Positions 44,901-53,375 of a DNA stretch of 64,000 nucleotides are shown here, piece by piece. The notes under the pieces were generated by a model. That model ran no database searches and was not told the DNA's origin. It saw only the letters and a program-made list of their open reading frames with translations. Numbering within the stretch: the first letter of the stretch is position 1; every line of letters begins with the position of its first letter. The translations under genes and the position numbers were made by a program. The stretch spans positions 493,013-557,012 of the forward strand of contig BPHZ01000002.1 of the NCBI GenBank assembly GCA_026003835.1, read 5' to 3'. The DNA comes from Herpetosiphonaceae bacterium (GTDB lineage Bacteria > Chloroflexota > Chloroflexia > Chloroflexales > Herpetosiphonaceae).

Positions 44901-45272
44901 GCGGGTCGACCGCGAAGTAGTATCTTCGGAAGGTGCCCCACCATGGGATCCCGTCCGTGTAGGCTTCATCACCGCCTTTGCTCTTGCAGGGCGGGCTCTC
45001 GTTAGCATTCGTCTCGTAGACGCGGACCGTCGTGCCCCCCTCCCACGGCCCTTCATGGCTGGGCGCCCATCCTTGATCATCTACCCACCAGCGGGTTCGT
45101 GTCCACCCAGAGGGGGGCCAACTCATCACATCCTTCTTCCCAGCCGGCTGCGGCCGCCACGCCGGAGAAGAGGTGCAGGAGCACAACGAGCACTGCCGCG
45201 GTGCCGAGAGCGAACGGTAGGGGGATGGGCGCGTCCCTTCAGGCTGCGAAGTTTGGAAAGAACTTGCTGCAT
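41996..45272 (-). pseudogene. Giant exported protein of the Tad locus, four frame breaks
   Basis: Read through four frame changes (about 45235, 45100, 44910 and 44405) this is one ~1,090-residue protein. ATG 45272 gives MQQVLSKLRSL, then a membrane segment PFALGTAAVLVVLLHLFSGV ending in AAAAG. The exported part includes RWWVDDQGWAPSHEGPWEGG, Pro/Thr linkers (PTATPVPGT, TATPTPTT), beta-rich domains (ITVRLEQYDMAGRKLAAVGN; FSIQLWLANQPG) and a DUF11-like segment (NRVELSGAVLCQSGQALPDW, TTNGVKLFERAQSTR). The last 800 residues (41996-44398) are uninterrupted. It could be a tip adhesin or a secreted surface fibre. The family is not recognised. Confidence 0.6.
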
Positions 45273-45281
45273 GACACGCTC

Positions 45282-46047
45282 CTACTGGTACATGATCACG
45301 AGCCAACCAACCGGAACCTCAGCGGTCGCGTTGGTCAGCATCACGACCGAAACGCCAACGAATTTGGCTCCAGGGTCGCTGGTAGCACCATAGCCAGCGC
45401 CCTGGACGATTTCGAGCACGCGCGCTGCATCGGGTGTTGTCTCCAACAGGCTGGTCGACGCAAGGCGAGAGGACACACCAATGGAGGCATACGCGGGATG
45501 CTGAATACCGAAGTAGTGGCGAATCTGCGTGTCGCGGGACTTCCACACCGTGCCCTGCTCGTCCATGGCCCAATACCAGAGGCGTGTCGCGGCATAACCC
45601 TGTGCGCGAGCTGCGAGATCGGAGTCCCAGGCAAGCGGCGCGAGCCCCTGGTCCTTACGCACGCGATTAATGGCCTGGAAATAGAGCTGCGAAAGGGTTT
45701 CACTGTCCGTTGTCACGGTGACGACGGCACTCGTGTGCGGCGGCAGCACCAACGGATCCGAACCAGGGAGCTTTGCCAACTCCTCGCGCGGGATCTCAAG
45801 CTCCACCTCCAGCGAGGGGCTGAGCGGCGGCGTATAGGGAGCTCGGTCTGCGACCAGGTCCTGGTTCACAACCGGCCTCAGCAATGGCTGGCACAATGGC
45901 TGGGTCATCCGACTCGGACAGATCAGCTGGGGCGTTTACCGGGCCGTAGCTCGGCAGGATGGCGATCAGGGCAACCGCAATGACAAGCAACACCGCTGCG
46001 CCTGAAATGGCGAGAATACCTCGTTTACGCCGGCGCAAATACCACAT
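45282..46047 (-). pseudogene. Membrane-anchored CAP (SCP/PR1)-like protein, one frame break
   Basis: ATG 46047 (GGAGG site) gives a basic start and one membrane helix (ISGAAVLLVIAVALIAILPS). The frame shifts within 45830-45910 and continues as LEVELEIPREELAKLPGSDP and SQLYFQAINRVRKDQGLAPL, AWDSDLAARAQGYAATRLWY, YASIGVSSRLASTS and KFVGVSVVMLTNATA. The NxxRxxxGLxPLxWDxxLAxxAxxxA pattern is the start of a CAP domain. The canonical CAP His/Glu pair is not clear. It begins the Tad operon, 9 bp before the giant exported protein, and is homologous to the CAP-like parts of the array at 49.5-54.5 kb. Confidence 0.65.
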
Positions 46048-46100
46048 ATGTAGCCTCCGAAACCGTGAGCATCGAGCGTTTTAGCTGATGAACGTGACAT

Positions 46101-46154
46101 AAAAAACCGCGCTCGTGAATCAAGGAAGTGTGCCTTCCTCACACCACAAGCGCG
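46101..46154 (-). terminator. Rho-independent terminator between accessory unit and Tad operon
   Basis: On the minus strand CGCGCTTGTG pairs with CACGAGCGCG (one mismatch), with an inner GGAAG/CTTCC, and is followed by six T (A-run 46101-46106 on plus). It separates the unit 47557-46213 from the Tad operon beginning at 46047. Confidence 0.75.
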
Positions 46155-46212
46155 ATGCACTCAGGACCCGCCAGGCATTTGTACCGCCCCCCCAGCACGG
46201 GGCTATGGAGTT

Positions 46213-46557
46213 CTATACCAAAGTCTGAGATGTGACCCGTCGGCGAATTGGCTGCTCGCCGGCGATCTGGCTGGTTGTAAGCCGAACCGCCTGCTTATCA
46301 GGACGAGCCTTCGACGAGGACCGGCCACTGCGGACATGGTGCTGAAGCTGGACGAGATCAACGCCATCCCGCTCCGCGAGTGCCACCTCTGCCAGACAGA
46401 GAAAACGGAAGAGGCGTCGGTTGCCGGAAGCCCGGTGGCATCCCCAGAGCTCACGCAGCATCTCCGGATGCAGTAGTGCTTGGAGCAGCGCGGCCCCACC
46501 ATCTAGAATTTCATCGTGAACCGTCATCATCAGGCTCTGCTCCGTGCTCATCGTCAT
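46213..46557 (-). CDS. Hypothetical protein downstream of FGYPI-repeat protein
   Basis: 114 residues from ATG 46557, 5 bp after the preceding stop with GCGAGG as a weak ribosome site. The middle is helical (VHDEILDGGAALLQALLHPE, RRLFRFLCLAEVALAERDG) and the tail is basic and polar. No signal peptide or recognised family. The position between a real gene and a terminator supports it, but the sequence has little that is diagnostic. Confidence 0.4.
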   Translation of the reverse strand: MTMSTEQSLMMTVHDEILDGGAALLQALLHPEMLRELWGCHRASGNRRLFRFLCLAEVALAERDGVDLVQLQHHVRSGRSSSKARPDKQAVRLTTSQIAGEQPIRRRVTSQTLV

Positions 46558-46562
46558 CCTCG

Positions 46563-47306
46563 CTAGGGCCACGCAAGGCGACTTTCGCTGTCCTTGCGCA
46601 GAACGTACTTGTAATACCAAACTCCTATGCGATCGGGCACGATGCGCCAGTTGGGATCGTCCTTGGCATGGGGCTGATAGCGCAGCACCGTACGCTCGAA
46701 GATCTGCAACGACGAGTCGTCGGTCACACGACCGCGAACAGCAGTGATGGGATACCCGAACAGAGCCACGCTCTCTGGCCAGGACTTGCCGGGCTGGCCA
46801 TCAAACTCCAGGCCATGCGAGCGGTAGTAGTCGACATACCACTGACCCTCAATGTGCAGTTCCCACGGCTCAAAGCCAATGCGGTACCCCGTCTCCGGCA
46901 CGTAGTTGGGCTCGGACGGATCGGCCTTCTCGCCAGGACCGGTCTTCGTTTTGTCGAGGAAGACAGCACCAAGACGCCCCAGCAGCACATCGTAGGGCCA
47001 GGCATTCTCCGGGTGCAGCTCGAAGCGCTGGCGCTCGAAATATTGAACCAGGAGATTGGCGCCGGTATCCGGGTTGACCTCATAGTGAGCTGACGTAATC
47101 GGGTAGCCGAAGACGGGCAGGCCGCCGTTCTCGCGCCAGAACTGCGCAAAGCGCCCCTCGATGCAATCACGAATCACCGGCGCCGCCTCGGGGAAGCAGA
47201 TCCGCTCCTCCGTCTGCGCCTCCGCATTCCGATCACCAGGAATCAGCAGCAGGGACAGGACCAGCAGCCCGCAGAGCAGGCCGCGTACGACACGACGTTG
47301 GTTCAT
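46563..47306 (-). CDS. Secreted protein with two FGYPI / QYFERxRFExHPE repeats
   Basis: 247 residues from ATG 47306. Signal peptide MNQRRVVRGLLCGLLVLSLL ends near NAEAQ. Two ~60-residue repeats follow. The first has GGLPVFGYPITSAHYEVNPD, LLVQYFERQRFELHPENAWP and YDVLLGRLG. The second has SHGLEF, ESVALFGYPITAVRGRV, SLQIFERTVLRYQPHAKDD. This repeat type is shared with gene B of the tandem array. I do not know a named domain for it, although the pattern resembles other uncharacterised Chloroflexota secreted proteins. The gene starts in a 4-bp overlap with the small DNA-binding-like gene upstream. Confidence 0.75.
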   Translation of the reverse strand: MNQRRVVRGLLCGLLVLSLLLIPGDRNAEAQTEERICFPEAAPVIRDCIEGRFAQFWRENGGLPVFGYPITSAHYEVNPDTGANLLVQYFERQRFELHPENAWPYDVLLGRLGAVFLDKTKTGPGEKADPSEPNYVPETGYRIGFEPWELHIEGQWYVDYYRSHGLEFDGQPGKSWPESVALFGYPITAVRGRVTDDSSLQIFERTVLRYQPHAKDDPNWRIVPDRIGVWYYKYVLRKDSESRLAWP

Positions 47307-47557
47307 AGCTTCCTTTCTCCTTGTTGTTCACGACGCACCCGCGCAACGAGGGGGCCCAGCGCGTGTGCCACCTCCGCTACATGCTCCCCAGCCGCCGTCG
47401 CGATGGCATCGATGAGTGCGCTGGCGCTCCCCATCCGCTGCCGCGCGCCGACCCCCCGCGTCGGGTAGAGGCCCAGCTCCGCCGCAAGCTGCTGGAGCCG
47501 CGCCACCTGCGCTGGGGAGGAGAGTTCAAACGTGACCGTGTAGCGTTGCTTCGGCAT
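47303..47557 (-). CDS. Small DNA-binding-like protein (possible ribbon-helix-helix)
   Basis: 84 residues from ATG 47557 (GGAGGG; the adjacent ATG 47560 is an alternative). The N-terminus PKQRYTVTFELSSPAQVARL QQLAAELGL has a strand followed by helices as in ribbon-helix-helix proteins, and the C-terminus is helical and basic (AHALGPLVARVRREQQGERK). It overlaps the following secreted-protein gene by 4 bp. A palindrome lies 17 bp upstream of the start, suggesting autoregulation. Family assignment is tentative. Confidence 0.55.
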   Translation of the reverse strand: MPKQRYTVTFELSSPAQVARLQQLAAELGLYPTRGVGARQRMGSASALIDAIATAAGEHVAEVAHALGPLVARVRREQQGERKL

Positions 47558-47573
47558 CATCCCTCCGTGTAAC

Positions 47574-47595
47574 CACATAATTACATAGTTATGTG
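47574..47595 (-). promoter_or_regulatory. Operator-like palindrome upstream of the small DNA-binding gene
   Basis: CACATAA (47574-47580) and TTATGTG (47589-47595) form an inverted repeat around TTACATAG, in an AT-rich patch (TATATA at 47597-47602) unlike its GC-rich surroundings. It sits 17 bp before the start codon on the minus strand. Confidence 0.6.
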
Positions 47596-47621
47596 ATATA
47601 TACCACGGATAGGGGCGCATG

Positions 47622-48948
47622 TCAAGCCCGGTGCTGCTCACCGCTGTGGCGGAGCAGCGCCCACAGGCCGGGCAGCCGCGCCTCCGCATCCGCTTGAACC
47701 GTTTGGGCAGCGGGGAGCGGGGCGTTCACGCCGTTCGTCCAGTCGGCCTCGGGCCGCATGTGCCGGGCCAGCGCCAGGCCGGTCCTGAGATCGCGGTCGT
47801 CTGCGCGGGACAATACCGCCAACGCGAGTGGCCGTTCCCGGCGCGGCGGATGCCCGTCATCCAGACGCCGGCGCAGCCAGGTCAGGTCGGCCGCCAGGCC
47901 CGAGGGCAGGGCTGGCGCCAGCGCCAGTGCGCGAATGGCGCTGGTGAAGGTCGACGGGTGCAGCAGCATGCTCGCGGCGAGCGCCAGCCATCCGCCAGCG
48001 GGCTGGAGCGCCACTAACGCCGCGCACAGAACCTGCCGCAGCGCCTCCTCGCGCCGCCGGCGGCATTGGAGCAGCCGCTCGGTCAGGATCAGCACGCTCA
48101 TGGCGCTGGGACGATCGCGAAAAAAACTGCACGGCCCGCATCTGGGCCGCGGGGCGGCCTGCAGCCAGCAGCTGCACCTGGAGGGCCGGGAACGGCTGGC
48201 CGAGGGCCTGCCAGATTGGCAGGTGCGGCAGGATGGACGTCGGGCGCGGGGCAGGGAGCGGGCGCTCGGGGCGCTGCGGCTCGTCCTCAGGGAGCCAGCG
48301 CGGGCGGCGGGTCAGCGCGGTCGGCTGGGGCCGCTGCCGCACGCGGGCCTCCGTGACGGCGGCTGGGCCGAGCTGGAGGCGCTCGTCGCGCAAGGATGCC
48401 ACGGCGTGGCCGGTTTGGAGCAGGGCGAGCAGGCCGGGCACATGCCGCTGGACATACCGTTGGGCGGCGGCCACGGCGGCGGCCTCGACGGGCGGGAGCG
48501 CCCATCTGCGCGTTGGGGGCCGGAGCGCCAGCGCGACCGTCAACCCGGCTGTGATTTCGCGAAGAGCAAGGCGCTGGCATGCTTCGATGACGGCAGCGAG
48601 GGCGCCGGTCTCTTGCTGTGGCTGGCTGCCCAGCCGCGCGCGCTGCTGGGCGATGGTCTGCGCAGCGGCGAGATCGCCAGTCCGTTTGAGGGTTGCGGCA
48701 AGGGCGGTAACAATCTCCGGCGTACAGTGCGTCGGCGCCGCCAGGAGTGCGCTCAGGACAATCAAGCTCGGTCGAAGGCCGGTCGGGGATCGTCCGCGGG
48801 ATGCGAGATCCCGCAGAGCGGGCCGGGCGGCGTGGCCGGACGGAGCGCGGAGCACCGCGCCAGCCAGCGTGAGCAGGTCATTGCTGGGTGGGGCTGGGCG
48901 CGGCGGTCTGACGCCGCGCAGCCCTGGGCGAGAAGTCGTCAAGCTCAT
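47622..48948 (-). pseudogene. Hypothetical helical protein with one frame break in a T7 run
   Basis: ATG 48948 has GGAGG. The first frame runs to about 48115 (PPSNDLLTLAGAVLRAPSGH, AALAATLKRTGDLAAAQTIA, LPHLPIWQALGQPFPALQVQ) and ends in AVQFF at a run of seven T. Reading one T fewer continues as RDRPSAMSVLILTERLLQCR through LAADLTWLRRRLDDGHPPRR to a stop at 47622. Joined, it is ~442 residues, Ala/Leu/Arg-rich, helical, without signal peptide. No family was recognised. It lies between the array and the small regulator gene on the same strand. Confidence 0.55.
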
Positions 48949-49484
48949 CAAATCCTCCAGATATGTGGACTGCGTACTGCGTCTCGCCGGTACGCAAGCG
49001 AACCAGCACGCTGGCGAGACGCGCGGATTAACATCGTTAATAAGCATCTGGTCGCCGGTGCGCTTGCCTTCCAGAAGGCAGCGCCGGCGTGGTCACCTCC
49101 TTTCGAACAACAACCAAGAACCGTTCATGGTATGAGCCATAGTCCAAAAGCGTGGCTAGGGCGATGTTAAGGTGCTCTCCGATGAACGGAGTGTGCCTGC
49201 GCTGGGGCAGGACACAACGGATATCGAGAGTGGCTCTGCCACTGCGGGGATCCGCAGCGCGCATTTAATTCGATACCAGCGAACTACTACCTGATGTTCT
49301 CAAGATACGTTGTTCCTGGTTCATCGTATCCTTCCAAACCTCGTACATTTAACTGTTGAGGTAAGTCTAGTTAGAAATAGAATCTTGTGACTCCTATCCT
49401 AATTCCATAGCACTCCCATAGAAGTCCCAGAATTGGCTAGCTCCACTAGTCTCAAATACCGGTAAGTGTACCAACGGTGGTGGT
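48949..49484. other. Intergenic, no gene seen
   Basis: About 535 bp. An AAGGAGGTGACC sequence on the minus strand near 49095 resembles a very strong ribosome site but opens only a 19-codon frame from GTG. It might serve a leader peptide. The part at 49270-49460 is comparatively AT-rich without recognisable genes and may include the promoter of the helical protein. Confidence 0.4.
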
Positions 49485-49868
49485 TAGCGCCGGCACCGGT
49501 CAAGCAGGGCCTGATCGGCTTTGGCGATCGTCCCGTGCCGGCGGGGCGGTCGCCAAGGCGGGGGCGGGATGCGGTAGCCCACCGCCGCTGCTAGCGTCCA
49601 GCCGTGCTCGCTGATCCCGGCTGCCGGGCTGTACATTGCTGTCGCAGGTGCCATTCCCGCGACAGCCTCCGCCAACCACATTGGCCTTGACCCATCCGCT
49701 GTCCTGATCGGGATTGCTGCTAAAGCCCTGGGCTGCCAATTTTTCCGGGCGAATCTCGCGCGGAGCGGCGGCGGCCGGCGCGACGACCCCGCCGAGGAGC
49801 AGCAGCGCGCAGCCAAGGACGGCACAGAGCTGGATGGTGCATCGATAGCGAAACCACAGTAGAGACAT
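49485..49868 (-). pseudogene. Array gene A1: shares only the leader with A2/A3
   Basis: ATG 49868 gives MSLLWFRYRCTIQLCAVLGC ALLLLGGVVAPAAAA, a signal peptide nearly identical to those of A2 and A3. The mature part (REIRPEKLAAQGFSSNPDQD SGWVKANVVGG) is unrelated to their CAP-like domain. A frame change near 49650 leads into YSPAAGISEHGWTLAAAVGY and a stop at 49485. It appears to be a chimera formed at the edge of the array, or an unrelated exported gene that captured the leader. Confidence 0.55.
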
Positions 49869-49895
49869 AGGCCTCTCCTTGCAAGCGCCGGCTGG

Positions 49896-51002
49896 CTAGA
49901 ATGAGGACATATAGATCATAGAGACCACAGGTCCGCAGGACCTATCATGCACCGCACTAACGCCAATGGTGATCGCTCTGACATCGCGGCTTACAATGCC
50001 AATAAAGTTAACTGGGTCTCGCGGGTCAATATTCTTACACACAGCTGTGAGTTCTACCCCGATGGATGCATATGGGGCATTCGCGTACCAGGGAAGCTGA
50101 TGCAGATGCTCATTCAACTCATCAAGCGCTGTTCCCCCTAATCCTTCATCAGCGAATTTCTGGGCATAGTGGGTCGCCAATCTCCTGCAAGTCAGTGCGG
50201 TAGATCAGCGGCCGACCCAAGAACTCCATATTCCTGGAGGGCGGCGCGGTGCGCGGCGGCGTGGGGCAGGTCCAGCTCGGCGGCCGGCTGGAAGGGCGCC
50301 TCCCCACGCCGTTCAGCACTCCGCTCAGTGCCCAGCAGCCCCCAACAGCACCTTGTACGGGTCGGGGTTGCTGGGGTGGTACTCGAAAGCGCGCGCGCTC
50401 GAACCACTGGGTCAGCACCGTATCGCCACTGCTGTTGGTCTCCAGCTGGGGCTCGGAGATGGGGGTAGCCAAACAGCGCCAGGCTCTCGCGGAAGCTGAC
50501 GCCGGGGGTCGCCAAACTCCAGCCCGTGGCTGGACCAGTAGCCCCAGAAGACCTCAGCGATGGCGTGGCCGGTCTCGGCGAAGTAGTGCGGGGCGGCGGG
50601 GTCCGCCTTGGGGAAGGTGGTCCAGTCGCGGCCCTGGCGCTGCAAGCGCCTCGACGCCCAGGCGGCCGAGCTGGACCTTGTAGGGCCAGGCCTGCTCGCG
50701 GTGGGTGCTCGAAGCGGTTGCGCTCGAAGTACTGGGTCATAAAGTGCTGGCCCAGGTCGGGGTTTGAAGTCCATAAAGGACTCGGAGATGGGGGTAGCCG
50801 AAGACCAATCAGGCCACCCCACTCGTCCCAGGCGGCGAGGAAGGGCAGGATGAGGTTATGGCCGGTTTCGGGGTAGAAGCGGGTGAAGTAGATAGGATTG
50901 CTGGCCGCGGCGGGGGCGGGTGGGCAGCAGCGCGGCGGCGGCCAGCAGCAGCAGGGCCAGGATGGCGCGGCGGCGGCGCAGTGGACGAGATGGTCGGGGC
51001 AT
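49896..51002 (-). pseudogene. Array gene B1: FGYPI repeats plus CAP-like domain, frameshifted
   Basis: The start ATG at 51002 (AAGGAG upstream) encodes a basic, Leu-rich signal peptide. Pieces in several frames assemble to the B consensus: FYPETGHNLILPFLAAWDEW, GYPISES, QYFERNRFEH, FPKADPAAPHYFAETGHAIA, QWFERARF and the C-terminal CAP-like half. That half is intact from about 50180 (QKFADEGLGGTALDELNEHL, YASIGVELTAVCKNIDPRDP, VRAITIGVSAVHDRSCGPVV). Its C-terminal domain carries more substitutions against B2/B3 than the rest. At least four 1-bp indels break it. Confidence 0.7.
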
Positions 51003-51067
51003 CGAGATGAACTCCTTTCAGGCAAGGCGTGAGTCTACTTTACGAATGTGAGATACAACGATCCTGA

Positions 51068-51609
51068 TTACTTCCCAATGATCACGGCGGAAGCGCCGTC
51101 GTAGCTGATCTGCGGCGGAAAGGCGGCAATGCCGATCACGCAGACGCGCCGGTCGAGTGCCGGCACCTGGGCGACGTCAAAACCGCCGATGGAGCAGCCC
51201 TGCGCGGGCTGGGAGAGATCCAGGGCGATGACGCCAAAGAGGGTATAGCCGGCTTCGGCCTGCTTCAGGCTGATCTCCTGCCGTGCCAGTTGCATCCACA
51301 GCCGCTCCGCCTCGGCGGTTCAGTGAGGCGTCCACCTGGTAGGGCGGCAGATCCTGCTGGGAACGCGCGCAGTTGAAGGCGGCGAGCACTTGCGCCTCAA
51401 CAGCAGCCTCCTCGTGCGGCGCCCAGCGACGCGGCCACGCCTCAGAGGTCGTGGGCGAGGTGAGCTGGGCCGGCTGCGCATCCCCCAGGCGCTCCAGCCT
51501 CCACTGGCGGGGCAGGACCAGCCAGCTGGCGGCCAGCAGCAGTAGCCCGCAGCCGAGGACGGCGCAGAGCTGGATGGTGCGTCGATGTCGAAAACCACAA
51601 CAGAGACAT
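51068..51609 (-). pseudogene. Array gene A2: exported CAP-like protein, frameshifted at codon 6
   Basis: ATG 51609 gives MSLLWF, then an extra T in a T-run shifts the frame. Removing it restores the signal peptide (IQLCAVLGCGLLLLAASWLV), then WAPHEEAAVEAQVLAAFNCA, RSQQDLPPYQVDASLTAEAE, RLWMQLARQEISLKQAEAGY, FGVIALDLSQPAQGCSIGGF and GASAVIIGK to the stop at 51068. A second indel lies near 51318. The AxNxxRxxxxLPPYxVDxxLxxxA pattern is CAP-like, but no His/Glu active-site set is evident. Restored length about 180 residues. Confidence 0.65.
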
Positions 51610-51637
51610 AGGCCCTCTCCTTGCAAGCGCCGGCTGG

Positions 51638-52742
51638 CTAGAATGAGGACATATAGATCATAGAGACCGCTGGGCCGCAGGATCTCTCATGTACCGCGCT
51701 GACGCCAATGGTGATCGCTCTGACATCTGGGCTCACAATGCCAATGAAGTGGATCGGGTCTCGCGGATCCATGTTTTTACAGCCGGCGGTGAGGTATACC
51801 CCAAGGGCTGCTATATGGGGGCATTTGCGTACCAGGGAAGCTGATGCAGATGCTCATTCAACTCATCAAGCGCTGTTCCCCCTAATCCTTCATCAGCGAA
51901 TTTCTGGGCATAGCGGTCGCCAATCTCCTGCAAGTCGCTGCGGTAGATCAGCGGCCGACCGAGCGACTCCATATTCTGGAGGGCGGCGCGGTGCGCGGCG
52001 GCATGGGGCAGGTCCAGCTCGGCGGCCGGCTGGAAGGGCGCCTCCCCACGCCGTTCAGCACTCTGCTCAGTGCCCAGCAGCCCCAACAGCACCTTGTAGG
52101 GGTCGGGGTTGCTGGGGTGGTACTCGAAGCGCGCGCGCTCGAACCACTGGGTCAGCACCGTATCGCCACTGCTGTTGGTCTCCAGCTGGGGCTCGGAGAT
52201 GGGGTAGCCAAACAGCGCCAGGCTCTCGCGGAAGCTGACGCCGGGGTCGCCAAACTCCAGCCCGTGGCTGGACCAGTAGCCCCCAGAAGACCTCAGCGAT
52301 GGCGTGGCCGGTCTCGGCGAAGTAGTGCGGGGCGGCGGGGTCCGCCTTTGGGGAAGGTGGTCCAGTCGCGACCCTGGCGCTGCAGCGCCTCGACGCCCAG
52401 GCGGCCGAGGCTGGACCTTGTAGGGCCAGGCCTGCTCGGCGGTGGTGCTCGAAGCGGTTGCGCTCGAAGTACTGGGTCATAAAGTGCTGGCCCAGGTCGG
52501 GGTTGAAGTCCATAAAGGACTCGGAGATGGGGTAGCCGAAGACCATCAGGCCACCCCACTCGTCCCAGGCGGCGAGGAAGGGCAGGATGAGGTTATGGCC
52601 GGTTTCGGGATAGAAGCGGGTGAAGTAGATAGGAAGGATTGCTGGCCGCGGCGGGGCGGGTGGGCAGCAGCGCGGCGGCGGCCAGCAGCAGCAGGGCCAG
52701 GATGGCGCGGCAGCGGCGCAGTGGACGAGATGGTCGGGGCAT
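51638..52742 (-). pseudogene. Array gene B2: FGYPI repeats plus CAP-like domain, frameshifted
   Basis: Start ATG 52742. Read with compensating shifts it encodes the same protein as B3: signal peptide, two FGYPI/ERxRFE repeats, GLLGTEQSAERRGEAPFQPA linker, then RPLIYRSDLQEIGDRYAQKF and the CAP-like end. Private indels include one in the signal peptide (near 52633), one near 52345 (CTTTGGGG against CTTGGGG in the other copies), one near 52410 and two near 51810 that cut off the last ~50 residues. The 3' end is almost identical to B3. Confidence 0.7.
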
Positions 52743-52807
52743 CGATATGAACTTCCTTTCAGCAAGGCGTGAGTCTACTTTACGAATGTGAGATACAGAG
52801 ATCCTGA

Positions 52808-53348
52808 TTACTTCCCAATGATCACGGCGGAAGCGCCGTCCGTAGCTGATCTGCGGCGGAAAGGCGGCAATTGCCGATCACGCGCGCGCGGTCGAGCGCC
52901 GGCACCTGGGCGACGTCAAAACCGCCGATGGAGCAGCCCTGCGCGGGCTGGGAGAGATCCAGCGCGATGACGCCAAAGAGGGTATAGCCGGCCTCGGCCT
53001 GCTTCAGGCTGATCTCCTGCCGTGCCAGTTGCATCCACAGCCGCTCCGCCTCGGCGGTCAGTGAGGCGTCCACCTGGTAGGGCGGCAGATCCTGCTGGGA
53101 ACGCGCGCAGTTGAAGGCGGCGAGCACTTGCGCCTCAACAGCAGCCTCCTCGTGCGGCGCCCAGCGACGCGGCCACGCCTCAGAGGTCGTGGGCGAGGTG
53201 AGCTGGGCCGGGCTGCGCATCCCCCAGGCGCTCCAGCCTCCACTGGCGGGGCAGGACCAGCCAGCTGGCGGCCGAGCAGCAGTAGCCCGCAGCCGAGGAC
53301 GGCGCAGAGCTGGATGATCCGTCGATGTCGAAACCACAACAGAGACAT
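52808..53348 (-). pseudogene. Array gene A3: exported CAP-like protein, frameshifted
   Basis: ATG 53348 with AAGGAG gives MSLLWFRHRRIIQLCAVLGC GLLLL, then an extra C near 53275 breaks the frame. The body (VEAQVLAAFNCARSQQDLPP, ASLTAEAERLWMQLARQEI, GVIALDLSQPAQGCSIGGFD) is intact in another frame, and a further extra base near 52840 removes the last residues before the stop at 52808. It starts 27 bp after B3, so B and A are a co-transcribed pair. Restored length about 180 residues. Confidence 0.65.
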
Positions 53349-53375
53349 AGGCTTCTCCTTGCAAGCGCCGGCTGG

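Noticed and set aside
47758..49170. 470-codon plus-strand frame
   Set aside because: It is antisense to the helical protein at 47622-48948, has no ribosome site, and its composition is Arg/Gly/Ala-rich as expected for a shadow frame.
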